Shown: positions 12,296 through 22,446 of the stretch, piece by piece
How positions within the stretch are numbered: position 1 is the stretch's first letter
How the letters are laid out: each line of letters begins with the position of its first letter
Assembly: GCA_018881555.1 (NCBI GenBank)
Contig: JACAXG010000055.1
Coordinates: 2,046,001-2,110,000, forward strand
Length of the DNA: 64,000 bases
Reading direction: 5' to 3'
DNA from: Amblyornis subalaris
Taxonomy: Eukaryota > Chordata > Aves > Passeriformes > Ptilonorhynchidae
Translations under genes and position numbers: made by a program
The notes under the pieces: generated by a model
Seen by the model: only the letters and a program-made list of their open reading frames with translations
Databases searched by the model: none
What the model was told of the DNA's origin: nothing

Positions 12296-14369
12296 CTGCA
12301 AAAAAGCAGAGTGTCAGAAATTACCAGAAGAAACCTGTTATTGATATTTATCAGCTGCAAACCACCTTTGACGTTTTGGTTTGGGAGGCTTAATGCTCTG
12401 AGCACTTGCTCAGAACCCTGCTGGCAGACAGTGACTGATGCCTGGAATATGTTTCCTAAACGTATATGACATTTCTCAGTAAAAGTTCCCGCTTTTCCTT
12501 CCTAAGGTTGCTGAGTTAGGCATGTCAAAAGGTGCAAAGAACTTTTCAAGGGTCTCTCTGTGCACAGCAGACCCCGAACAGCAAACTCTGTGCAGGCACC
12601 CACATGACCAGGAGGAGGAAGGGCTGTATCCTCTGAGATCCATCCGATCTGCAGTCCACCAGTGTGCCCAGAGGATCAGCCTGACTCCCAGGTGACTCCT
12701 GAACACAGCCTTGTCACTGGCCTTGCAGGAATGATGTCTGGGCGTTGGCACTACTGCAGTTTGGGCCCCCAGAATAGAGTAAAATTGGATTAAGTAGAAA
12801 AACGCATATTAAAATGTGAAATGAGACTCAACCAAGACAAAAATCAACTGCTGATTTGAAGTTTCAGTTTCATTTTTCAAGTTATCAGAAAAATATTAGT
12901 TTTCATTATTTTATTGCAGAAATTCTACTTGAGCTGTAGAATGTAAGATGTAAAACAAAATCATTCATGTAAAATGAAGTAATTCTGACAAATTACTGTC
13001 TTTGAATTTATCAATGCAAAATTATTCCAGTCTGTTATTTAAAATGGAAATTTCACACACGAAAGCATGCAAATAGGACTAAAACATTCATATTATGCTG
13101 AAAAGCTTTCCAAAAAAGTATAAGTTCAGTCCTTAAATAATAGACTTTATAAAGAAGAATTTACTGTTCTGTGGTACATGCTTATGTTTTATGTGTTTAT
13201 GCTACACTGTCAAGTGCTTCAGTGATGAAAGGTGTATGAAACATTTTTAAATATTGATTTTTTTAGCCTAATCAATTTTTTAAATGCCATTGATCATCAA
13301 ACCTACAGAATGGAGACTTAGTCACTGAAGTAGAGGAAGGTGGTGAAGAGCCAAATAGTATCTTTCCCAGGCAAAATGGTATTTATACATTGAGATATCT
13401 TTGAGTTTTAGACAGTTTAAAGTATAAAACTACAAAGAATACTCACTAGGAAGTTGTACTGAAATCCCTCAGTTTGTATAGCATTTTATTAGCATAACTT
13501 TTAGACAAAATTAGATTATTTTACAAATCCCAGTATTTCTAACTAACATTCCTATTTATAGAACTGTTGGAATTATATTTGAAAAGCTGCCTGTAAACAT
13601 CAGATCTCTTTAATAATTCCACTTCTAAATTATTCAGTGTCTGTATCCACCAATTATGTAAGGACCATGTATTTGTGAGGAGCTCATTAAAATTGCATTG
13701 CAACCAACTTCCAGAATTCACCAATGGGATTTCATTATAAACTCAATAAAATTTTGATTAGGGTTCAGAAACAAGAGCTTGTCAAAGCAAATACACTGTC
13801 TTTGGAGCCCATATTCTGATGTATTGTCAGACCACTGAAATTTTTGTAAGCCCTTTAAAGAAGAAAATGCTAATTGGAGCCTATATTCATTGACACAATA
13901 AAAGTAAATTATATGAGAAACCCACACTGGAGTATGGAGCAGCTTGTAAGTCCTTAAATAGTTTAAAATACAAAAAATGTACGCAAACCACATCGGAGCT
14001 TTTGTACTCACAGAGCCTCAGATGGGATAAATCCTTTTTCACTTGACAGTGCAGCAGCATTTCCTAGTACTGNCTTGAATATAATGACAGTCACTTCAAC
14101 CCACTTCTGAAATGTGTTGAAGAACAAAAAACTTTAAAACTTCTCCAGAGTGGTAAAAATGTTTTCCTGCACCAAGGTTTTGGCTATCCTTCCAAAAAGC
14201 AGGATGGCATTTTATGCTGTATGAGTTCATACTTGTGCTCTTCACACCTTTTTATGCAATGGTCTAATTTATCACCTTTGTTTGAAATGTGGCCCCAGTG
14301 GTATCTCGCAAGTATTGACTAACGGCAGTTTTACTGATATTCTTGCACAGATTTATGTTTAAGGAATAC
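12296..14369 (-). other. RELN: RELN intron between window exons 17 and 18
   Basis: I see no feature in this 2074-bp AT-rich intron. Confidence 0.9.
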
Positions 14370-14570
14370 CTTGAACTGTAGGACGTATCCAGGCTTCAGA
14401 GTCAAATCTCGAGTCACTGCAAACCGGTCTCCATCTGATTTACCAAAGAGCATGGCAGAGGGGGTGGCAGAGCAGAAACTTTCATTTTTGGTCATCCCTT
14501 CATTGGCCAGCATTAACCATACACTCATCTGGTTCATAGGGTAATCAAATGCTGGCTTTTCATAAAAGTT
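14370..14570 (-). CDS. RELN: RELN window exon 17: N-t cleavage site and start of repeat 3A
   Basis: The 201-bp exon has acceptor CTAACAG and donor GTATTC and is in phase at both ends. It encodes [20 protein letters not shown], then [20 protein letters not shown], then [20 protein letters not shown] and GYVLQFK, about human 1239-1305. The Pro-Ala pair in EKPAFDY matches the N-t site cut by ADAMTS-3 in mammalian reelin (human 1244/1245 by my count). Asn-Glu-Ser in TKNES is a sequon at the position of human Asn1267. Skipping this exon would keep the frame but remove the site. Confidence 0.97.
14550..14555 (-). other. RELN: Codons of the reelin N-t proteolytic site (Pro|Ala)
   Basis: These six bases encode Pro (CCA) and Ala (GCA) in the context YEKPAFDY, the sixth and seventh codons of window exon 17. 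In mammals ADAMTS-3 cuts between these two residues, separating the N-terminal part with repeats 1-2 from the receptor-binding central fragment and lowering activity (established knowledge). Residues on both sides match the remembered mammalian sequence, so the same processing is likely; this is inference from conservation only. Confidence 0.85.
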
Positions 14571-14938
14571 CTGTTAGAAATGAAAAGGAAAGGCAGAGGC
14601 ACTATAACCTTGCAGTGTGACTTCAGAATAAATCTCAAAAAAACTTTCAAATTTTGCAATTTATATTTTCTGTCATTTTCAAAAAATTGTAATTCCCAAA
14701 ACGGCAGTCTTGACTTTTTGAGGAGATACATTGTTACATTCTCTGTCACAAAGATTAGGAGCCTGATGGTTTTGTGATAAGACCCGGGTTATTCCCACAC
14801 AGAGATGCAGCTGCAAACACTAAGCTGTCTCTTTACATATACCCAGTATTTTCAAGGAAAATTATATTCAAACAAAAGTGTCCTAACAAGATAGTTCCTG
14901 TTTTGTGGGAATGCCCACAGCGTGCTCTTGCTTATTAC
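14571..14938 (-). other. RELN: RELN intron between window exons 16 and 17
   Basis: This 368-bp intron is the shortest in the window, lies just before the exon with the N-t cleavage site, and shows no feature. Confidence 0.92.
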
Positions 14939-15110
14939 CTGTGGTAAAGTGGGATTAACAACAGGAATGATGTGCTTCTGCTTCTCTGACAAGATGATGA
15001 TGTCATCGATGGCCCACTGATCGTACCCTTCCCCCGAGAACACCGGCTGCCACCAGCGAAACCTGGTGCAAGGCGTCTTGGCCGCGGCTGGCAGCTCCAG
15101 ATACACAAAC
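14939..15110 (-). CDS. RELN: RELN window exon 16: end of reelin repeat 2
   Basis: The 172-bp exon has acceptor GCTCAG and donor GTAATA and ends on a full codon. It reads [20 protein letters not shown], then [20 protein letters not shown], then [17 protein letters not shown], about human 1182-1238. This closes subrepeat 2B and forms most of the linker to repeat 3. It is separated from window exon 17 by only 368 bp, the shortest intron in the window. A CR1 copy starts about 115 bp beyond its acceptor end. Confidence 0.97.
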
Positions 15111-15224
15111 CTGAGCAACAGAAATTGAGCAGAGAACACAGTTTGTAGAGAAATTTATCACTGAAAGGGAAAACAGGCAGCAAAGCCAGCATCAATCGTA
15201 CGTGTGCAAGTCCTCAGTAATTTG

Positions 15225-15683
15225 TGTGTCCAGAGAAGGGCAGTGAAGCTGGTGAAGGATCTAAGGGAGTGAGTCATAGCTGAGGAAACTGGGGTTGTTT
15301 AGTCTGGAGAAAAGGAGGCTCAGGGGAGACCTCATTCCTCTCTACAACTACCTGAAAGGAGGTTGTANCAAGATGGGAATCAGTCTCTTCTCCCAGGCAA
15401 CCAGCGAAATGAGGACATTGCCTCAAACTGTGCCGGGGGAGGTTCAGGTTGGACAACAGGCGGAATTTCTCCACTGAAAGGGTGGTCAGGCATTGGGACT
15501 CCCTGGGCTGCGCAGGGAGGTGGTGGAGTCACCATCCCTGGAACTGTTCAAAAAACAACTGGACATGGCATTAGTGCTGTAATACAGTTGACATGGTGAT
15601 GTTGGGTCAAAAGTTGAATTTGATGATCTTGGAGGTCTTCTCCAAGCTGAATGATTCTATGATTCTATTGTTCTATTTTTCTA
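15225..15683 (+). mobile_element. CR1 LINE, 5'-truncated 3' end
   Basis: The sequence follows the 3' end of avian CR1 elements: GAAGCTGGTGAAGGATCT, then CTGGAGAAAAGGAGGCTCAG, then a stretch like GTGGTGGAGTCACCATCCCT. It ends with the TGATCTTGGAGGTCTTCTCC stretch and the ATTCTATGATTCTATTG tail. It is inserted antisense to RELN. About 460 bp remain, as is usual for 5'-truncated CR1 copies, and there is no coding potential. Confidence 0.9.
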
Positions 15684-16560
15684 TATATCTAGATATCTAT
15701 TCATACACTGCATATCAAGAAGCCTTCTTTGTCCTTCGTGTCTGTGGAGAATGTAAGCTCTTTAAGACCATTTCTATTTTTTATGCTCTATTACTATATT
15801 GCCAAGCACAATAAGGAACTGATTTGAGCTCTCTAGCTTTGAATTAAACAGTTCAGCTGATCCATGTTCAGCAAGTCTTAATCTTTTTCTGATGCCAGGA
15901 AGTAATATTGACATATGCTGGCAAAATTAATTTCTTATTCTCTTCTGCTGATTGGTCCTATTCGTAAACAAAAGCATCCTTCTGTAACAATGCAATAGAT
16001 TATCAGAGTTTTCTTCTTTGGTTAAAAATATTTCAGACCTCCCATACAGACCTTTGTAAAAGAACTTTAGGTCTCCTCAGTTTGCTTTATGTTCAACTCA
16101 GAAAACACCTTACAAAAATGATGTTAAATAAATGTTCAAGTTTCAAGCCTAATCATACTTATGTCAAAAAGTACAAGAATTAATTACTTGCCCAGTCCTA
16201 TTTCAGACTTTACATATATGCATTTATACANACAATCCTTTTGGCACTCTTTCTTTATATTGTGTGTTACTTTGTACCATGGACTCTGCTTCACTTGTCA
16301 GTTAGGCAGAGAGAGGAGGAGGAACTGTTCTTTTCCAGAGGATTCCTAGATTTATGTGTTAGAGAATAAGGAATTGGAAAATAAGATCTGGACCACATTT
16401 GAAACAACAGAAAAATAAACCTGCATAGCTTTGTTCAGTAAGGACCATCACTCTTCATTGCTCAGAGGGCAAATGTTTTGTCCAAAAATGTATTGGATAG
16501 TCCAGTGATGAAGGTTTCAGCATTTAGCTTTTTTTCTGGGTGTGTCCTGTAATTTTGACA

Positions 16561-17102
16561 AAGTAGAGGCTAAAGCACTCACCTAATAGATGAGGGGAAC
16601 GCGGGGGTTGTAATTTGTCTAGATTTTAGTAAGGCTTTTGACACTGTACCTCACAGCATCTTTATGCACAAGTTGTCCACCTGTGGGATGAGTGAGTTCA
16701 CAATGTGCTGGGTGAAGGCCTGGCTGAAGGGCAGAATTCAAAGGGATGTAGTGAATGGGGCCACACCTGCCTGGTGACTGCTCACCAGCAGTGTTCCTCA
16801 GGGTTCAATCCTAGGGCCAGTCCTGTTCAATGTATTTATCAATAATCTGGATGCAGGAGTTGAATGCACCATTTTGCTGATGATACAAACTGAGAGGTGT
16901 TATTGACTCTTTTGAGGGTCAAGAGGTCTTGCAGAGGGATCTTGACAGATTGGAGCATTGGGATTGATTCATGTGAAAAAAAAGTGGAAATGTTGATTCT
17001 GCCCCTATGATGGAGTAATGCTGAGCACAGTTTTAGGTCCCTTCTAACAGAAATATTCTATTCTGTTCTGTTCTGTTCTATTCTATTCTATTCTATTCTA
17101 TA
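16561..17102 (+). mobile_element. CR1 LINE fragment with reverse-transcriptase remnant
   Basis: Frames on the plus strand show CR1 reverse-transcriptase motifs: DFSKAFDTVPH near 16625-16660, [14 protein letters not shown] near 16790-16830, and FADDT near 16875. Frame shifts and stops separate them, so it is a dead copy. The element then jumps from the end of the RT region to an (ATTCT)n tail, so an internal part is missing. It is a separate insertion from the copy at 15225-15683, because here the RT region lies after that copy's tail. Confidence 0.85.
17054..17102 (+). repeat. (ATTCT)n/(GTTCT)n pentanucleotide tail
   Basis: About nine ATTCT or GTTCT units end the CR1 fragment. Expanded tails of this kind form by slippage of the CR1 3' terminal repeat. 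Confidence 0.85.
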
Positions 17103-17741
17103 TTCAACAAGTTCTCAGATCACCTTTAGAAAAGAACAGTCTGCCAAGTTACATAAGTCCTCCTGAAAGCATTGTTCATTGCAATGCAAAACGACAAGAT
17201 GAGAAGATAAAATTATTTGCATGTTGAAAAATATGGACTACAGGTAACAGAAATCATGTTAATACCTATGTAGACAAATACAATTTAAATTTTCACTGAC
17301 AAGGCATCTTACAGCAAATTTGAATGGCTGAACATGATTTCTTCTCCTCCTTTAATATTTATTTAAGGAGCTTTTTGTTTCATGTAACGTTAATACATGT
17401 TCATTAGATCTGAAACCAGAGTCAGAGGAAATGGTAGATTTCTACAACTCTTTTGGGCAAGTTCTGTATTTTGCTTGCTAATGTTTTGCAGATGTTAGCA
17501 TTCTAGTCATGTTTCACATAGGAGGTAAGTGATAGGAAATTTTATATTTTACTTCAGATTTTAAGGCCCACTTTCATTCCTAGTGACAGGAGTTTACTGT
17601 GCCAACCCGAAAAAGTTTCTATATAACGATGACTTTTAAGTATTATAACTTTAAATTATTATTCATGTTTTCATAAATTGGGACATATATTTTTTTAAAG
17701 CTGANGCAGTATGGATTAATTAATTTAGACCAAAAGTATAC

Positions 17742-17947
17742 CTGGGTTTGCTGAAGTCAGAGAAATACATTTCTGCTAGTAGCTGCCAGTTGATACCACC
17801 ATTATTGCTGTACTGCAGCAGCACACCTTCTTCTCTGCTGTCAGGTTTATTGCATGAAGAACTCTCTCCTCCAATCTGGATGTAAAACTGTACAAAATCC
17901 ACCCATGTTGTGTCCAGATCCCAGCTTACCAACTGCCTTTTTCCAGC
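17742..17947 (-). CDS. RELN: RELN window exon 15: subrepeat 2B with BNR/Asp-box 4
   Basis: The 206-bp exon has acceptor TTGTAG and donor GTATAC. It encodes [20 protein letters not shown], then [20 protein letters not shown], then the BNR motif [19 protein letters not shown], ending SDFSKP with a split Arg codon, about human 1113-1180. The layout mirrors window exon 9 of repeat 1B, as expected for a duplicated reelin repeat. The donor GTATAC is the same as in that exon. Confidence 0.96.
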
Positions 17948-20900
17948 CTACAATACAAAGAACAGAGGAGCAATAATAATTTTAATTATGACACCTTCAC
18001 TATAAATAAGTATATTTAAAGTCCAACACAGATGAATATTGCACACAGAATTACACAACATGAGAGATATCGACTTTTGTGTTAACGTTAACTTTTTTTT
18101 TCTTTCAATTATTCTGCTTGGCCATCCTTTATGTCACCCTGATTTGAACCCACAAGAATTCCTATTATTAGATTTCAACACACAATGCGACTTCACAACA
18201 CAATTTCCACACAACTATTTAATCTCATTCCTTAAAGGTCCCAAGTACCTTCAGCAGACAAACAACAGATGCTGGATATCCTGAATGAATCAGGGCTAAA
18301 TTTTTAAGTATTCAGCCTTTTAATGATAAATGCACAGAGCAGTAAAAGGCCATTTCTGAAGTCTCATTTCACTGGTACAATCTTCCACTGTACAAGGCTA
18401 CCCAATCACCTGAAATTAGCTCCTATAATACCTTGCTAGAAGCCCATCTCCTACACAAGAACCAGGGAGAGCCATTTTCTCTTCATGCTTCACCTGAATA
18501 AGATTTGTGCCTACACAAAACTATGCTCTTTTCCTAAAAAGTATGGTAATCAGGAGTCTCTCAACTAAAAACTGTGGGTTTGGTTTCAAGTTTACCTAAG
18601 CATAGCTGAGAGAAACAAACAGCCTTGCAAAATTTAGTGAACAGCTTTTCCAGGAATGTTTTTGAGTTTAGCAGGTCAATGTGGTCAGCTCTGTGCATGT
18701 GGGCAAAGGAAGACAGAGCATATTCATCTAAAAAAAAGCTTTAAGGTTTAATAGCCTTTTATTGTAACTGAAATTATCCCATACCCCTCTTCCCTCTGTG
18801 CCCTGATGCTTGAGGCTGAACTTGTGTCCTCGCACATCAACAAACCTACAAGATGCTGGTAGGTGACTGGAAGCTGCTTGTGACAAGGCAGGACACAGCA
18901 CAAGAGCAGTGTCCCTAGAGAGGTGACCTGCACACCCTGCATCTGGCACAACCCTGCCCCAGCACAGTGTCCTGCTGCCACAAGCTTTTACAGGTAGGGC
19001 AAAGGCATTTGTCTACAGCTGGAGAGAGGATGTAGGGATCATATTTCTGCATCTATTAAAGTAGCTGCAATCTGGCACCACCCCCCAAAATGGAGCTGAA
19101 CTGTCAACATGCCTACTGTTTCCAATTCCCTAAAAATCATGGGTTTCTGTCCAACTCCAAGAAAAAGGTATCAAAAAGGAAAACTGGGGCTAAGTTATAA
19201 AATTATACCTATGTTTTAAATAATATTTGTGTTTTTCTCTCTCACTTGTACATTTGTGATACTTACGGCAAATTTCCAGACAAACTTGAGATAAGCAAAT
19301 GACATGATCTAGCTGGACACAAGTAACAAGATTTACAAGCTGAGATTTAAAATATCATCTGTGTTTTTTAATGAGGTGTTAGATGAATTTAAATCCTGTT
19401 CCACTCATCACCTCTTTCATCTTTCTGCACCATTCAGGGTAAACCTAGCACAGACAAATGTCTACTGCTTTCTTTCTCAGAACATTTTGTTTTGCTGATG
19501 TAACAGCCTGGGTCCAGAGCTCATTTGTAGACCCTACCAAACAGGCCACCTCACACTGTGAGACTGACTTCTGGAAGCTGAATACACGTGGGACTGAAGC
19601 TTGGTTGGCTTGCACTACTGATGACAAGCCAGTAAAACCTGTGAAGAACCCTTTGACTCTCAAAAACTCATATGGGATACAGTCATACTAATTTGGTCTT
19701 GAATTATGCCTGGATACCCACTGGAATTTGAAATTATCACCATCAAATCAAGCCAGTAATGGGTAATAAGGATGCAAACACCTTTGCTGCCCCATGGGCA
19801 GGTGTGTCCTGGCTGGCTGAGGGTACCCAACATACTGATCTGCACTGGGCCAAGCTCTGGCTCTAAAACTATTGCAGGTAGGTTTTCCATATCTACACCC
19901 CACAGCAGCTCTGCCTGCCACAGGCATTATCACACAACAGGGTTAATTGAGAAAGGGCATGAGTGACATAAAACCTCAGAGGAATTGCAGAGGCTAATTG
20001 AAAGAGCTGTGAATTGTGAACACACCTACAATTGATTAAAATGAGTTGTAAAACAAAAGATAGAGGGTTGTCAGAAGGAAGCCAACATTAATTCTGGCAG
20101 CAGTAATTGATTATGGCAGCAAACATTAGACATTGAAATAAAAAGTGGCTGTTTGAGCAAATGAAAAGCAATGGAGTCTGTGAATACGAGCTTCCCAAAA
20201 CAATGCACAACTGTTGGGCAACTATAAAAGTAATTTTTTATTATCTACCAGTATGGCCACTAGACGCCTTGAAAAAGATCTAAACAGAAATTAAATAAAC
20301 CACCTTCTGCTGATGGCACACAGATTGCTACTACTCAAGAAATGAGTGATAACCTAACCCTTAGAGATCAATAGAAAGAAGCCAAGAATTTCTAAATGAG
20401 TTTTTCACTCCTCCTTAGCAGAAATCAGAAGAAAGATCATAGCAGGTTAATTCTAATTTAGCAAACTACTTTTGAGAAACTTGGCATAAGGAACTGAGCC
20501 AGAAGAAAAAACATCTAACAGGGAAGACAATTATATAAAAAAATCCAATTATCACAATTAGCTAGTTATACTGATTGGTCTATTATGAAATTTTCAGTGC
20601 AAGCTCTATTTCCAAGGGAGCTGGGTGTGAGACTATGTAGGAGTGCTGAAAATTATTTCATGGGTTAGATTTTTGTAATGAGGCAAACAACACACAATTA
20701 CACAGCGTTGCATATTGGGTTATTCTTCTGGGACTAATCTGGCTCTCATGACAGCAGTGGCAGTTTGATCAAACCTTTAAAAGAGAAGCACATAGCTGCA
20801 TTTATACTCTTCCTTTCAATTAAGAACAAAACAAACCTTAGTATTAGACCTGAGGAGCAACAATTAAAAAATAAATGTGTGATTACAACCAATAATCTTA

Positions 20901-21497
20901 CACTTGGTCATAAAGTTCTCTTCTTATTTTAGTTATAATTGCTACTAATTAGCAGAATTCCCTATATCTCTTTCCTGTTCTATTATTTTTGTCTGCAAAG
21001 TATCCAAGTTATACAAAAGCAAATTCTACTACAGGCTAGTCAGTTTCTAGAAGCCTGCAAGGGTCAAATTTTTTTCACTATTTTTGTCCCTATGACCTCA
21101 AATTAAGCTGCTTGTTCCTTGGAAAGCCAACCTTTCCCCATCTCTTGCCCAGGACAGTACAGAAGAAACAAATGGGAGCTGCTGGATGCTGAGAACTGAG
21201 TCTTAAAAAAGAACATGTACAAGTAAGACATTGTGCATGTACACCCTTCCCAGCACACTGGCAATTTACTACCTTTCATTACAGCTGCTATTTCTTGAAT
21301 ACATAATGCACGTGTCTTTCCCTATCTCTTTTGATTGCTTTGTTCTTTACCTGCAGAGCACAGCTGTGCTGTTTAACGCACTTCTAATACTGTGTGCAGC
21401 TTTCTGCCACCTCCCCTTTCTTTGCCACACAGCCACACTATGCTCCACTGAAACCTACAGTACGTGCCTTTCTCAGTGTCCCAGCCCTCTTCAGTAC
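17948..21497 (-). other. RELN: RELN intron between window exons 14 and 15
   Basis: The 3550-bp intron is free of N bases and of recognised repeats. A block at 19960-20180 is rich in AATTGATTA-type homeodomain cores. Confidence 0.9.
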
Positions 21498-21684
21498 CTT
21501 GTTGAAGTAGAGAGAGGAGCCAGATGAGATGACCCCACAGCCTTCCTCAGGCTTGACGATCTCTCCCCCAATAATTTCCTGCCACTCTGTCTTCAGGGTG
21601 TCTGGGTTCTCAAAATCAGACATGATGGTAGAAGAAAGGGGATTTTCAGGCTGACATTCAGGACCTCGAAACCCTGAGTCACAC
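21498..21684 (-). CDS. RELN: RELN window exon 14: EGF 2 end and start of subrepeat 2B
   Basis: The 187-bp exon has acceptor TTCCAG and donor GTACTG. It completes EGF 2 with [10 protein letters not shown], continues [16 protein letters not shown], then [19 protein letters not shown] and [10 protein letters not shown], about human 1051-1112. The linker after the EGF domain differs most from human; the jelly-roll core is conserved. The donor GTACTG departs from GTRAGT at several positions, but the frame stays open past the exon only as far as a short run of intron. Confidence 0.95.
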
Positions 21685-22308
21685 CTGGAAGGAAGCATAA
21701 ATGTAACAAGTTTTAAGGACTTCATTTGACATTGACAATTAGTTAAGGTGGTGCACTGGCCTTTTAAAATTAGATGTGAAATAACAAATCATTCTGGGAT
21801 TGGACTTTTGTATCATGGAAACAAACTAGAACAACTGGAAAACGGAAAAAAACCTGTATCTTATTTCTAAAAAAGATCCTCATGGTGTCCAGAAAGTTTG
21901 AAGCTGGCAGGCAGTGGTCTGTGCCCTTGTTATGGCACCCATTCTGCCAAGCAGTGCTGAGCTGGTCCCCAGCATCCTTCTGACCCGGTGAAACAGCTCC
22001 GGCACTGAGCAGGGGTCCTTGTGCAAAGGGCTGGAGGGGCCACCAGGACACCTGCAGCAGGGCAGCCCTGTGCCACTGAAAGCTCACCCAGTGCTTGGAT
22101 CTGCCAGGGTATGGGTTCTTGGACAGACCGGCGGGGAGCAACTGGCTGATAAAGCTGTTGAATGGTCAACCCCCTTGTAGTGCTTTTATTTTTTAACGTT
22201 TAATCTAAAAATAAGAGCAACAGCCGAGAAAAGGAAAGTATGGAAAATAACAAGATACCTGAAGTATGAGGAGACCATTGTTAAGAGGGACTGAAAAATA
22301 CCTCATAC
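21685..22308 (-). other. RELN: RELN intron between window exons 13 and 14
   Basis: The 624-bp intron splits the EGF-like domain 2 coding sequence. It contains a GC-richer patch near 21930-22140 with no recognised feature. Confidence 0.9.
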
Positions 22309-22446
22309 CTGCAAACACCGTGGTCACACCAGCCGTGCCCGCTGCACATGTTGGGACACTGCTGCCCGATGTAGATGTTGTCCAAGGCCCACTCATCCTG
22401 GGCTGTGTAGTAGCACTGACTCCAGCGGAAACGGGTGGCACTGGAC
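22309..22446 (-). CDS. RELN: RELN window exon 13: end of 2A and EGF-like domain 2, first half
   Basis: The 138-bp exon has acceptor TTTTAAG and donor GTATGA. It reads [20 protein letters not shown], then LDNIYIG, then the EGF segment [18 protein letters not shown], ending in a split Arg codon, about human 1005-1049. Four Cys of EGF-like domain 2 are here. Trp in GHGWC replaces the Ser remembered in human GHGSC, and the extra Cys in SQCYY replaces a Ser. Confidence 0.95.

Larger units (their letters stand above)
15111..17741 (-). other. RELN: RELN intron between window exons 15 and 16
   Basis: The 2631-bp intron carries two CR1 LINE copies on the plus strand (about 15225-15683 and 16561-17102), separated by about 880 bp of unremarkable sequence. 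Confidence 0.9.
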
